Notes under the pieces: generated by a model
Database searches by the model: none
Seen by the model: the letters and a program-made list of their open reading frames with translations, nothing else
Told to the model about the DNA's origin: nothing
Made by a program: the position numbers and the translations under genes
Source of the DNA: Caballeronia sp. NK8
GTDB lineage: Bacteria > Pseudomonadota > Gammaproteobacteria > Burkholderiales > Burkholderiaceae
NCBI RefSeq assembly: GCF_018408855.1
Contig: NZ_AP024323.1
Coordinates: forward strand, 434,001-498,000
Direction: 5' to 3'
Length of the DNA stretch: 64,000 nucleotides
Shown here: piece after piece, positions 8,359 to 16,965 of the stretch
Layout of the letters: every line of letters begins with the position of its first letter
Numbering within the stretch: the first letter of the stretch is position 1

Positions 8359-10112
8359 GCCGTCACCTCATCATTCGCACGGGCTGCGTTTGCGGCAAGC
8401 TTGAACGGTTCGATCCCCAGGCGTCGCACCGTATCGATGAAGCGCTCATGATGCTCGCGCGCGTCGCTATATGTCGTCATGATCGCCTCGATGACGTCGG
8501 GCACTTCCGCCGCGCTGAACGACGGCCCGATCACCTTGCCCGGCTGCGCCGCGCCGCTCGCCGCGCTGCCGTCCGATCCGCCGAGCGTGACCTGATACCA
8601 CTCGCGCCCGTCCTTGTCGACGCCCAGCACGCCGATATGTCCGCTGTGATGATGCCCGCATGAGTTGATGCAGCCGCTGATATGCAGATCGATTGGGCCG
8701 ATGTCGTCGAGTTCGTCGAGATCCTGATAGCGCTCTGAGATGGCTTGCGCCACCGGCAGAGAACGCGCATTGGCGAGCGCGCAGAAATCGCCGCCGGGGC
8801 ACGCGATCATGTCGGTGAGAAGATGCACGTTCGCGCTCGCCAGGCCCGCATCGCGCGCCGCCTGCCACAGCGCGAAGAGTTCGCTTGCGCGCACCCACGG
8901 CAGCACGATGTTCTGCGTGTGCGTGACACGCGCTTCGCCCGCCGAGAAGCGATCGGCGAGATCCGCGACGATGTCGAGTTGATCGGCGCTCGCGTCACCC
9001 GGCGACTGGAGCAGACGCTTGAACGACAGCGTCACGATGCGCAACGCGGGGTCTCGGTGCTGTGCGACGTTGCGTTGCAGCCAGCGCGCAAAAAGCGGAT
9101 GCGCGTCCGGTACGACGCCATCGGACGTCGCAGGTGAAGCGTGCAATGCCGGCGGCACGAACGACGCGCTCACGCGCTCCAGTTCCGCTTGCGAAATGAG
9201 GTGCGGCGCGCCGTCATGCTCGACGATCTGCCGGAATTCCTCGTTGACGTCATCGATATAGCGCTGGCCTTCGGCCTTCATCAGGATCTTGATGCGCGCC
9301 TTGTACTTGTTGTCGCGGCGGCCGTAGCGGTTGTACACGCGCACGATCGCCTCGATGTAATTCATGATGTGCGGCCACGGCAGGAATTCGCGCATCAGCG
9401 TGGCGATCACCGGCGTGCGTCCCATGCCGCCGCCCGCGCTCACGCGAAAGCCGAGCGCGCCGCTTTCGTCGCGCACGAGTTGCAGGCCGACGTCATGCCA
9501 CGCGGTCGCTGCGCGATCCTCGCTCGCGCCTGTGATCGCGATCTTGAACTTGCGCGGCAGGAACGCGAACTCGGGATGCAGCGTCGTCCATTGACGCATG
9601 ATCTCGGCAAACGGACGCGGGTCGGCCACTTCATCGGGCGCGACGCCCGCACGTTCATCGCAGGAAATGTTGCGGATGCAATTGCCGCTCGTCTGGATGC
9701 CGTGCATGTCGACGGTCGCGAGCAGGTCCATCACGTCCGCGGACTTATCGAGCGGGATCCAGTTGAACTGGACGTTGGTGCGCGTCGTGAAGTGCGCGCA
9801 ATGGGTCGGCAGCCGCTGCGTGCCGAGCTTGCCTTGCGCCTCGCTCGCCGCGCGGTAGACCTCGGGATCGGGGTCGTCGTATTCACGCGCGATGCGCGCG
9901 AGCACCCGCAACTGCGCGCTCGACAGTTCGCCGTAGGGCACGGCCACGCGCAGCATCGGCGCATGACGCTGCACGTACCAGCCGTTTTGCAGGCGCAGCG
10001 GGCGGAACGCGTCTTCGCTCAGACGGCCGTCCTGCCAGCGTTCGAGCTGATCACGAAATTGCGCGGCACGGCTCTTCACGAATGCCTTGTCGAACTCGGT
10101 GTATCGGTACAT
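8355..10112 (-). CDS. cysI: Sulfite/nitrite reductase hemoprotein (CysI-like)
   Basis: 585 residues from the ATG at 10112 (MYRYTEFDKAFVKSRAAQF). Two ferredoxin-like repeats with the siroheme/4Fe-4S cysteines C438-x5-C444 (ACPGGDFC) and C481-x3-C485 (GCINSCGHH). This is the single-chain sulfite reductase beta-subunit family, which reduces sulfite to sulfide in cysteine synthesis; nitrite reductases share the fold, so nitrite cannot be excluded. RTNVQFNWI near residue 111 is a family motif. It is coupled to DUF934 but lacks the usual cysH/cysDN neighbours. A nested inverted repeat lies upstream. Confidence 0.88.
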   Translation of the reverse strand: MYRYTEFDKAFVKSRAAQFRDQLERWQDGRLSEDAFRPLRLQNGWYVQRHAPMLRVAVPYGELSSAQLRVLARIAREYDDPDPEVYRAASEAQGKLGTQRLPTHCAHFTTRTNVQFNWIPLDKSADVMDLLATVDMHGIQTSGNCIRNISCDERAGVAPDEVADPRPFAEIMRQWTTLHPEFAFLPRKFKIAITGASEDRAATAWHDVGLQLVRDESGALGFRVSAGGGMGRTPVIATLMREFLPWPHIMNYIEAIVRVYNRYGRRDNKYKARIKILMKAEGQRYIDDVNEEFRQIVEHDGAPHLISQAELERVSASFVPPALHASPATSDGVVPDAHPLFARWLQRNVAQHRDPALRIVTLSFKRLLQSPGDASADQLDIVADLADRFSAGEARVTHTQNIVLPWVRASELFALWQAARDAGLASANVHLLTDMIACPGGDFCALANARSLPVAQAISERYQDLDELDDIGPIDLHISGCINSCGHHHSGHIGVLGVDKDGREWYQVTLGGSDGSAASGAAQPGKVIGPSFSAAEVPDVIEAIMTTYSDAREHHERFIDTVRRLGIEPFKLAANAARANDEVTA

Positions 10113-10170
10113 GGAAGTGGCGACGTAGCGGAGAGAGGGCCAACGATAGAGCGCGAACGGCACCCCGACA

Positions 10171-10252
10171 AGCAGCAGTTGCGATGATTTCGACGGTAGC
10201 AGCGAACCCCGCGCCTCCTTCTGCTACAGCCAAATACACCACAACTGCTGCT
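10171..10252 (-). promoter_or_regulatory. Nested inverted repeats upstream of the sulfite reductase gene
   Basis: AGCAGCAGTTG (10171-10181) is matched by CAACTGCTGCT (10242-10252), and inside it GTAGCAG (10196-10202) by CTGCTAC (10221-10227). On the minus strand this could fold as a two-tier stem in the leader of cysI, or act as paired binding sites. No known riboswitch class is recognised. Confidence 0.35.
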
Positions 10253-10322
10253 GTTTTTCGCCCGCCGCCGCGCTCATCATGGACGCGTAAAAGAACCGTT
10301 CACCGACGCAAAGGAGCCGCTC

Positions 10323-10511
10323 ATGGAACTCTTGAAGATGATTCGCATCGTGCTTTGGAGTTTTTTCGGCGTGCGCAAGCGCGCGTCGCACAACGCCGAC
10401 TTCGCGCAGGTAAAGCTGCCGCTCTTGCCGGTCATCGCGGTGACGCTCGCGGGCGCGTTCGGATTGACGCTGCTGGCGGTCGCGAAGCTCGCCACGGGCA
10501 TCGCGCACTGA
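10323..10511 (+). CDS. DUF2970 small membrane protein
   Basis: 62 residues (MELLKMIRIVLWSFFGVRKR). It matches the DUF2970 family: a short amphipathic N-terminus with the W-S-F-F-G-V-R-K motif and one transmembrane segment (LLPVIAVTLAGAFGLTLLAVAK). A GGAG-type ribosome-binding site precedes the ATG. The role is unknown; the family is confined to proteobacteria and is often found next to respiratory or redox genes, as here. Confidence 0.85.
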   Translation: MELLKMIRIVLWSFFGVRKRASHNADFAQVKLPLLPVIAVTLAGAFGLTLLAVAKLATGIAH

Positions 10512-10582
10512 ATTTGCGACGCGCGCCGCGTCCCGCTCTTACAATGATGACCGGATGATCGACATCAGCGAGGTTCGGGACG

Positions 10583-11566
10583 ATGAAAGTATGCGTATAT
10601 GGCGCGGGCGCCATCGGCGGATGGATCGGCGTGAAGCTCGCGCAGGCGGGCTGCGATGTCACCGTGATCGCGCGCGGCGCGACGCTCGACGCGTTGAAGC
10701 AAGACGGTCTGCGACTCGTCGAGAAGGATGCGACGCACACCGTGAAGGTTGCGGCAAGTGCGGAACCCGCCGATCTCGGCGCGCAGGATCTCGTGGTCGT
10801 CGCGGTCAAAGCGCCCGCGATGGAATCGGTCGCCGCGCACATCGCGCCGCTGCTTGGCGGTGAAACCACCGTGCTGACCGCGATGAACGGCGTGCCCTGG
10901 TGGTTCTGCGACGGCCTCGGCGCGCCGTTCACGGGCAGGCGCCTTACATCGGTCGATCCGCATGGCGCGATCGCGGCCGCGATTCCGGGCGCGCAGACGG
11001 TCGGCTGCGTCGTGCATGCGAGCTGCTTCGTCGAAGCGCCGGGCGTCATCCGGCATCATCAGGGCAAGGGCCTGATTCTCGGCGAGGCGACGGGTGCGCC
11101 GACCGCACGCACCGAATCGCTCGTGTCGCTTTTCTCGAAGGCGGGCTTCGACGCCACGCTCTCGCAGCAGATTCAACGCGACGTATGGTTCAAGCTATGG
11201 GGCAACATGACGATGAACCCCATCAGTGCGATCACCGGCGCCACCACCGACCGCATCTTGAGCGACGACCTCGTGCGCGGTTTCGTGACGAACGTGATGC
11301 TGGAGGCGAAGGACATCGGCGCGCGCTTCGGCGTTCCGATCGAGCAGCAGCCGGAAGACCGTCACGCGGTGACGCTCAAGCTCGGCGCGATGAAAACGTC
11401 GATGCTGCAGGACGTCCAGGCGGGCAAGGCAGTTGAGCTCGACGCGCTGGTCGCGTCGGTGCGCGAGCTGGGCACGATGACCGGCGTGCCGACGCCGTTC
11501 ACCGATGCCCTGCTCGGACTCGCGCGCCTGCATGCGCGCGTGCTGGGTCTCTATCCGGCGGCCTGA
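10583..11566 (+). CDS. 2-dehydropantoate 2-reductase family protein (PanE/ApbA)
   Basis: 327 residues. The N-terminal Rossmann fold starts MKVCVYGAGAIGGWIGVKL (GxGxxG at 7-12), and the C-terminal helical domain carries the family catalytic lysine region WFKLWGNMTMNPISA. PanE reduces ketopantoate to pantoate with NADPH in coenzyme A synthesis; many Burkholderiales carry several paralogues acting on other 2-oxo acids, so true PanE identity is not assured. Lone gene, ending seven bases before the converging NADH dehydrogenase gene. Confidence 0.85.
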   Translation: MKVCVYGAGAIGGWIGVKLAQAGCDVTVIARGATLDALKQDGLRLVEKDATHTVKVAASAEPADLGAQDLVVVAVKAPAMESVAAHIAPLLGGETTVLTAMNGVPWWFCDGLGAPFTGRRLTSVDPHGAIAAAIPGAQTVGCVVHASCFVEAPGVIRHHQGKGLILGEATGAPTARTESLVSLFSKAGFDATLSQQIQRDVWFKLWGNMTMNPISAITGATTDRILSDDLVRGFVTNVMLEAKDIGARFGVPIEQQPEDRHAVTLKLGAMKTSMLQDVQAGKAVELDALVASVRELGTMTGVPTPFTDALLGLARLHARVLGLYPAA

Positions 11567-11573
11567 ATCCGCT

Positions 11574-12779
11574 TCAAGCGACGACGATACGCAGCGGGTC
11601 CGCGGCAGCGAACGCCTCGGCCCGCGCCGCGCTCGGCGGATAGATCCACTCGGTGTTGATGCGCGTCTTCAATTCCTTCGCCTGCGCCCCCGACATCTTC
11701 ACCTCGCGCTCCCAGCCTTCCGTATAGACCGCGCCCCACGGGCCGAGATCGAGACATGTCACGTATTTCGGCTGGCTATACGGAATCGGCGCAACGCCCA
11801 GCAAATCCGCTGCAACGTTATGGCCCGCCGAGCGGCCGAGGTTCATCGCGTGCTGGCAGGACATCATCGCGTGATTGCCTTCGTCGTCGGTGGCGGCGTA
11901 GGCGACATCGCCCGTTGCGTAGACCGTATCGACGCCCAGCACGCGCAGATTGCGATCCACATGCAGGCGGCCCAGCGCGTCGCGCTCGGCGGGAATCTGC
12001 GCGGTCAGCGCGTTCGCGCGCACGCCGGCGGTCCAGATGACCGTGCTCGCTTCGATGCGCTCGCCGTCGGACGTGGTGAGCCCGTTGGCATCGACGGACG
12101 TCACCGCCGCGCCGAGCCGCCATTGCACGCCGAGCGATTCGAGCGCCTCGACGATGACCGGTCGCGGACCGGCTCCCAGGTCCGGCCCGATCTCCTTGTT
12201 GCGCTCCACGATGATGACGCGCACATCTGCGTTCTCTCCGAGCGCCGCGCGCAGCCGCGCCGGCATTTCCGCGGCCGTTTCGATGCCCGTGAATCCGCCG
12301 CCCGCGATGACCACCGTGTTGCGCGCAGGGGTATCCGGCCGCGTCGCGAGATTCCTGATATGCGCTTCGAGCGCGGCGGCTTCTTCGACCTGATCCACGC
12401 TGAACGTGTGTTGCGCGAGCCCCGGAATCTGCGGACGGAACAGCCGGCTGCCGGTGGCCAGAACGAGACGGTCGTAGTTCAGCGTCGACGGCGTGCCGTC
12501 CGTGCCGAGCACGTCGACCTCGTTGTGTTCGACGTGAATGCGCGAAACCGTACCCTGAATGAAGCGCACACCCGTGGATGCAAAGATGTCCAGCAGCGGC
12601 GCCTTCATGCGCGCGGCGTTTTCTTCGTAAAGGCGCGGACGCACATGCAGATGCGGCTCCGGCGCGATCAGCACGACTTCGATATCCGTCCTGCCGTGTT
12701 GATCGATGAGACGCGCTGCGGAAAGGGCGCTCCACATGCCGGCGAAGCCGGCTCCAACTACCAGAATACGCTTGGACAT
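11574..12779 (-). CDS. ndh: Type II NADH dehydrogenase (NAD(P)/FAD-dependent oxidoreductase)
   Basis: 401 residues from the ATG at 12779, which has AGGAG eight bases upstream. FAD-binding GAGFAGMWSAL begins at residue 9, a second Rossmann motif IAGGGFTGIETAAEM lies near residue 155, and VYATGDVAY near residue 285 is the FAD-contact ATGD motif. The length and three-motif order fit the NDH-2 family, which passes electrons from NADH to quinone at the inner face of the membrane without pumping protons. A near-perfect inverted repeat lies 60 bases upstream of the start. Confidence 0.85.
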   Translation of the reverse strand: MSKRILVVGAGFAGMWSALSAARLIDQHGRTDIEVVLIAPEPHLHVRPRLYEENAARMKAPLLDIFASTGVRFIQGTVSRIHVEHNEVDVLGTDGTPSTLNYDRLVLATGSRLFRPQIPGLAQHTFSVDQVEEAAALEAHIRNLATRPDTPARNTVVIAGGGFTGIETAAEMPARLRAALGENADVRVIIVERNKEIGPDLGAGPRPVIVEALESLGVQWRLGAAVTSVDANGLTTSDGERIEASTVIWTAGVRANALTAQIPAERDALGRLHVDRNLRVLGVDTVYATGDVAYAATDDEGNHAMMSCQHAMNLGRSAGHNVAADLLGVAPIPYSQPKYVTCLDLGPWGAVYTEGWEREVKMSGAQAKELKTRINTEWIYPPSAARAEAFAAADPLRIVVA

Positions 12780-12838
12780 CTCGATGCTCCTTGGAATTCG
12801 ATATGGGATCGCTCGACGGACGTTCGTCGTCGCCATTG

Positions 12839-12869
12839 CTTAACTGCGATTCTATGAGTCGTAGTTAAG
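12839..12869. promoter_or_regulatory. Operator-like inverted repeat upstream of ndh
   Basis: CTTAACTGCGA at 12839-12849 pairs with TCGTAGTTAAG at 12859-12869 with one mismatch and a 9-bp spacer, between the divergent ndh and MazG-like genes. It has the shape of a dimeric regulator site; no regulator is identified. Confidence 0.4.
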
Positions 12870-13040
12870 AAGAGCAAGAAGTTTACGATGTGCCGCACAC
12901 AATGTCTCGAATTCGCGGATTCCGGACGGAAGGATGCGAATTCTGGACATCTGGGATAAGACGGAGCGTAGTTCGAATCGGAAGAGGAATGGAACCAGAC
13001 ATCGCGTTAAGCTACGCAACGAACCGTCAGAGGAAAGCTC

Positions 13041-13421
13041 ATGGAGCAACAGAATCAGCAGGAAGGCGCAAGCGAACTGATCCAGATGCGCGACATGCTG
13101 CGCGAGTTCGTGCGCGAGCGCGACTGGAGCCGCTTTCATTCACCGAAGAATCTGGCCGCGGCGCTTTCCGTCGAGGCGAGCGAACTGCTGGAGCCGTTCA
13201 TGTGGCTCGAAACCGGCGACAGGACGGAACTCGACGAAACCAGACTGCGTGCCATCAGTCACGAGATGGCGGACGTGCTCGCGTATCTGGTGATGCTGGC
13301 GGATTCGCTCGACGTCGATCTGCACCGCGCGCTGATCGAAAAGATGGCGCTGAACCGGTCGAAGTATCCGGCGCACAAGGTAAAGGGCGATGCGCGCAAA
13401 TACACCGAATACGACGAGTAA
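13041..13421 (+). CDS. MazG-like nucleotide pyrophosphohydrolase
   Basis: 126 residues of the all-alpha NTP pyrophosphatase superfamily, closest in pattern to dCTPase/XTP3-type enzymes (also called nucleotide pyrophosphohydrolase). The metal motif is visible as E-A-S-E-L-L-E near residue 48 followed by MADVLAYLVMLAD near residue 75 (ExxE ... ExxD). These enzymes cleave modified or surplus dNTPs to the monophosphate plus PPi as house-cleaning. The ATG is preceded by GAGGAAAG. A longer frame on this strand overlapping it is only a shadow. Confidence 0.87.
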   Translation: MEQQNQQEGASELIQMRDMLREFVRERDWSRFHSPKNLAAALSVEASELLEPFMWLETGDRTELDETRLRAISHEMADVLAYLVMLADSLDVDLHRALIEKMALNRSKYPAHKVKGDARKYTEYDE

Positions 13422-13494
13422 GCAAAGCCACTGGCGCGCGATGCGCTCGCGCGGTTAAGCTTGCCGTTCAACCCGTTCCCTTAGAGGATTGCCG

Positions 13495-14676
13495 ATGGAC
13501 TTTTCGCTTTCGCCGGAGTTGACCGAACTGCAGGCGCGCGTGCGCGCTTTCATCGCCGAGGAGATCGTGCCTTTCGAGCGTGATCCGCGTTGCACGCCGC
13601 ACGGTCCGAACGAGGCGCTGCGCGCCGAACTGATCGCGAAAGGACGCAAGGCGGGCTTGCTGTCGAGTCACGTTTCGCCGGAGTTCGGCGGTCTCGGCCT
13701 GAATCACGTCGCGAAGGCGATCCTGTTCGAGGAAGCCGGCTATTCGCCGCTCGGCCCGGTCGCGCTGAACATCGCCGCGCCAGACGAAGGGAACATGCAT
13801 CTGCTCGAAGCGATCGCCACGCCGCAGCAGAAGGAACGCTGGCTGCGTCCGCTCGCGGCGGGCGACATCCGCTCGTGCTTCTGCATGACCGAGCCGCCGC
13901 CGGGCGCGGGCGCCGATCCCGCGATGCTGCAGACCACCGCCGTGCCCGATGGCGACGAATACGTGATCGATGGCCGCAAATGGTTCATCACGGGCGCGGA
14001 CGGCGCGTCGGTCGCGATCATCATGGCAAAGTTCGTCGACGGACCCGCGACCATGTTCCTCGCCGACATGACGAGTCCAGGCATCGTCATCGAACGCGCG
14101 ATGGATTCGCTCGACACGTGCTTTCCCGGCGGCCACGGCGTTGTGCGCTTCGAGGGCTTGCGCGTGCCGAAGGAAAACGTGCTCGGCGAGCCGGGCGAAG
14201 GCTTCCGCTACGCGCAAGTGCGGCTATCGCCCGCGCGTCTCACGCACTGCATGCGCTGGCTCGGCGCCGCGCGACGCGCGCACGATATCGCCACTGCGTA
14301 TGCGCGAGAACGTCAGGCGTTCGGCCGCGCGCTGGGCGAGCACGAAGGCGTCGGCTTCATGCTCGCGGACAACGAAATGGATCTGCACGTCACGCGCCTC
14401 GCCATCTGGCATTGCGCGTGGGTGCTCGATCAAGGCGTGCTCGGCAAACACGAGTCGAGCATCGCGAAAGTGGTGTCGTCGGAGGCGCTGTGGCGTGTCG
14501 TCGACCGCTCGGTGCAGATGCTCGGCGGCCAGGGCGTCACGCATGAAACCGTCGTCGCGCGGATTTTCGCGGACATGCGTGCATTCCGGATCTACGACGG
14601 TCCGTCGGAAGTGCATCGCTGGAGCATCGCACGGCGGATCCTGCGCGCGGACAAAACGCGCGCAGGATCCGCCTGA
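13495..14676 (+). CDS. Acyl-CoA dehydrogenase (ACAD10/11-like)
   Basis: 393 residues from the ATG at 13495, with AGAGGA six bases before it. The order is a helical N-domain, the middle beta-domain CFCMTEPPPGAGADPA and FAD-contact KWFITGADGA, then the C-domain with RQAFGRALGEHEGVGFMLAD and LGGQGVT. The C-terminal YDGPSEVHRW, with Asp in place of the usual catalytic Glu loop, is the ACAD10/11 (FadE36-like) form. It oxidises an acyl-CoA with FAD and electron transfer flavoprotein. The last codons form one arm of a perfect hairpin. Acyl chain preference unknown. Confidence 0.9.
   Translation: MDFSLSPELTELQARVRAFIAEEIVPFERDPRCTPHGPNEALRAELIAKGRKAGLLSSHVSPEFGGLGLNHVAKAILFEEAGYSPLGPVALNIAAPDEGNMHLLEAIATPQQKERWLRPLAAGDIRSCFCMTEPPPGAGADPAMLQTTAVPDGDEYVIDGRKWFITGADGASVAIIMAKFVDGPATMFLADMTSPGIVIERAMDSLDTCFPGGHGVVRFEGLRVPKENVLGEPGEGFRYAQVRLSPARLTHCMRWLGAARRAHDIATAYARERQAFGRALGEHEGVGFMLADNEMDLHVTRLAIWHCAWVLDQGVLGKHESSIAKVVSSEALWRVVDRSVQMLGGQGVTHETVVARIFADMRAFRIYDGPSEVHRWSIARRILRADKTRAGSA
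14634..14672 (+). terminator. Perfect 16-bp hairpin inside the acyl-CoA dehydrogenase 3' end
   Basis: GCGGATCCTGCGCGCG (14634-14649) and its exact reverse complement (14657-14672) flank the 7-nt loop GACAAAA. The stop codon follows directly. There is no T run, so it may end transcription weakly or protect the 3' end of the message. Confidence 0.6.
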
Positions 14677-14696
14677 CGAATGCTCCGATTACCGGC

Positions 14697-14948
14697 TCAC
14701 TGCACGGTAATCTCGCCGCGAGCCTGTCGCTGCGCGATGATGCGGCTCGCGCGCAGCGCGTTGTCCGGATAGTTCAGCCAGTCGTTCGGATCGTAGCCCG
14801 CCGAGCGCCATAGTAGAAAATCCTGCCGGACTTGCGCGCGGGTTTTGGGCGCGTTCGGATCGCTGGGCGATGCCTGCGGTTGTGCGAACGCGGAAGCCGC
14901 GCAGCACAATGCAAGCGCGCCGAGAATGATACGGGGAGTGGTTGTCAT
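14697..14948 (-). CDS. DUF4148 small periplasmic protein
   Basis: 83 residues with a signal peptide (MTTTPRIILGALALCCAASAFAQ) and the family core TRAQVRQDFLLWRSAGYDPNDW. DUF4148 proteins are abundant in Burkholderiales, with many paralogues per genome, and have no known function. The ATG has no strong ribosome-binding site. Converges with the acyl-CoA dehydrogenase gene, with the hairpin between them. Confidence 0.85.
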   Translation of the reverse strand: MTTTPRIILGALALCCAASAFAQPQASPSDPNAPKTRAQVRQDFLLWRSAGYDPNDWLNYPDNALRASRIIAQRQARGEITVQ

Positions 14949-15136
14949 GACGAATACCTCATACCGTGCAGCACGGTCATCTCATTCTAGGTGACAGAAC
15001 GCAAAACAGCAGGAGACGTTTTCGGCTGGAGCGCATATCGCATGCCATGTGCCGTGTACTGACGTTGCGCCCTATACTCGACTGTCCCGGGCGAGGCGTC
15101 CCGGGATTGCGAATACGACAAAAAAAGGCCGCGGTC

Positions 15137-16174
15137 ATGAGCCCTTCGAGCATTGCCATCACCAGCAGTTTTCCCGAAATGGACGAACTGAACGCGATTC
15201 GCGTCGCGGGCGGCGCGCGTCTCGCGTGGCGCACGATCGGCGAAGTGCAGGCGCGCCAGCATGCGTTTCCGCTTTTGACCGCATCGATCGGCTCGGACGA
15301 TCCGCAAGCGCCCGCGATCGGCTTTTTCGGCGGCGTGCATGGGCTCGAATGCATCGGCACGCAACTCGTGCTCGAGTACATGCGCGCGCTGTTGCGCCGC
15401 CTCGAATGGGACGACACGCTGCATCAACAATTGCGCGCGATCCACCTCATCTTCATGCCGATCGTGAATCCCGGCGGCATGTTCGCGCGCACCCGCGCGA
15501 ATCCGAACGGCGTCGACCTGATGCGCAACGCGCCGCAAAGCGCGGAAGGGCGCGTGCCGTTTCTCGCGGGCGGGCAGCGCATCGGCCCGTGGCTGCCGTG
15601 GTATCGCGGGCCCGTCGATGGCCGCATGGAAACCGAGAGCGCGGCGCTGCTGTCGGTGGTCGAGGAGCAGTTGATGTCCCGTCCGCTGAGCTTCGCGCTC
15701 GACTGCCATTCGGGATTCGGCTGGGACGACAGCATCTGGTTTCCCTATGCGCGCACCGAGCGGCAAATGGCGCATCTGCCAGAAATGTATCTGCTGAAGA
15801 CGATGTTCGAGGAGTCGTATCCGCATCACGGCTATGCATTCGAACCGCAGAGCCATCAATATCTGTTGCACGGCGATCTGTGGGACTTCGCGTATGACCG
15901 CTCGCGCGCACCGAACATCTTTCTGCCGATGACGCTCGAACTCGGCTCGTGGCGCTGGATTCGCAAGAATCCGATGCAGCTGTTCTCGCGCCTCGGCATC
16001 TTCAATCCGATCAAGGCGCACCGCACGCGGCGCGTGCTGAGGCGTCATCCGAACTTCTTCGATTTCCTCACGCGCGCCGCGTTTTCGTCGCGCCGCTGGC
16101 TGCCTGCCGGAGAATTTCGCGAGGACCTGTTGCGGCGCGCGCGCGAACACTGGCGCCGCGCGGGCGCATCATGA
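15137..16174 (+). CDS. M14-family zinc carboxypeptidase
   Basis: 345 residues from the ATG at 15137. Zinc ligands are H68 and E71 (GGVHGLECIG) and H191 (FALDCHSGFG); NPNGVDLMRN at 122-131 is the substrate-binding Asn-Arg motif; E268 (MTLELG) fits the general base. No signal peptide is seen, so it should act in the cytoplasm, like the MpaA/succinylglutamate-desuccinylase-like branch that removes terminal residues from peptides or amides. Its stop overlaps the next start (ATGA). First gene of a coupled three-gene operon. Natural substrate unknown. Confidence 0.87.
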   Translation: MSPSSIAITSSFPEMDELNAIRVAGGARLAWRTIGEVQARQHAFPLLTASIGSDDPQAPAIGFFGGVHGLECIGTQLVLEYMRALLRRLEWDDTLHQQLRAIHLIFMPIVNPGGMFARTRANPNGVDLMRNAPQSAEGRVPFLAGGQRIGPWLPWYRGPVDGRMETESAALLSVVEEQLMSRPLSFALDCHSGFGWDDSIWFPYARTERQMAHLPEMYLLKTMFEESYPHHGYAFEPQSHQYLLHGDLWDFAYDRSRAPNIFLPMTLELGSWRWIRKNPMQLFSRLGIFNPIKAHRTRRVLRRHPNFFDFLTRAAFSSRRWLPAGEFREDLLRRAREHWRRAGAS

Positions 16175-16965
16175 GCGATTGGATTTTTCTGCGCGGCCTT
16201 ACACGCGAAGCGCGCCACTGGGGCGCGTTCGACGCCGCGTTCATCGCGCACAGGCTGGTCGATACGGGCGAGCGTCTCGTCTGCATCGATCTGCCGGGCA
16301 ATGGCATCGAACGTTCCGATGCCGCGCCGCAATCCGTCGTCGCGATGATGAACCTCGTGCGCGCCCGTGCCGCCGCGCTGAACCTGCGCCTGCCGTGCCG
16401 CGTACTCGCGATGTCGCTCGGCGCGATGGTCGCGACCGCATGGGTCACGCATCATCCCGATGAGATCGAGCGGCTGGTGCTGATCAATACGAGCATGCGT
16501 CCGTTCGCGCGCGTGCGCGAGCGCCTGCGTCCCGCGGCATGGCCGATGCTCGCGAGGATCGCGATGTACTGGACTCAACCGGAGCGATGCGAAGCGCTGA
16601 TTCATCGCCTGACCTGCAATCGCGATGACATGCGCGATGCGGACATCGCGCAATGGGCGGCGCTACGGCGCACGCATGGCGCGAGCGCGGCGAATGCGTT
16701 GCGGCAACTCCTGGCGGCAGCGCATTTTCGCGCGGGCCGCGAGGCGCCGCGCTGTCCGGTGTTGCTGCTGTCGTCGGCGGCCGACCGGATGGTCGATCCG
16801 GTGTGCTCCGTGCGTATCGCGCGACAATGGCGCGCGGCGCACGCGGTGCATCCGTGGGCCGGCCACGATCTGCCGCACGACGATGCGGACTGGACATGCA
16901 ACGCGATCGCCGCATGGCTCGCGGAACACGAACGCAAGCGTGACATTCGAGTGACAAACGCATGA
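16171..16965 (+). CDS. Alpha/beta hydrolase
   Basis: 264 residues. The early LRGLTREARHWG and IDLPGNG fit the oxyanion-hole and beta-4 regions; the nucleophile elbow is AMSLGAM with S82, the acid is in SSAADRMVDP and the histidine in WAGHDLPHDD. It resembles small esterase/acyl-transferase-like hydrolases. It starts inside the stop of the M14 peptidase gene and its own stop overlaps the cupin gene start, which suggests one pathway working on a common substrate. Substrate unknown. Confidence 0.85.
   Translation: MSDWIFLRGLTREARHWGAFDAAFIAHRLVDTGERLVCIDLPGNGIERSDAAPQSVVAMMNLVRARAAALNLRLPCRVLAMSLGAMVATAWVTHHPDEIERLVLINTSMRPFARVRERLRPAAWPMLARIAMYWTQPERCEALIHRLTCNRDDMRDADIAQWAALRRTHGASAANALRQLLAAAHFRAGREAPRCPVLLLSSAADRMVDPVCSVRIARQWRAAHAVHPWAGHDLPHDDADWTCNAIAAWLAEHERKRDIRVTNA

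Noticed and set aside
10051..10242. Short minus-strand frame overlapping the nested repeats upstream of cysI
   Set aside because: It has no ribosome-binding site and runs through the leader and into the cysI start; likely chance.
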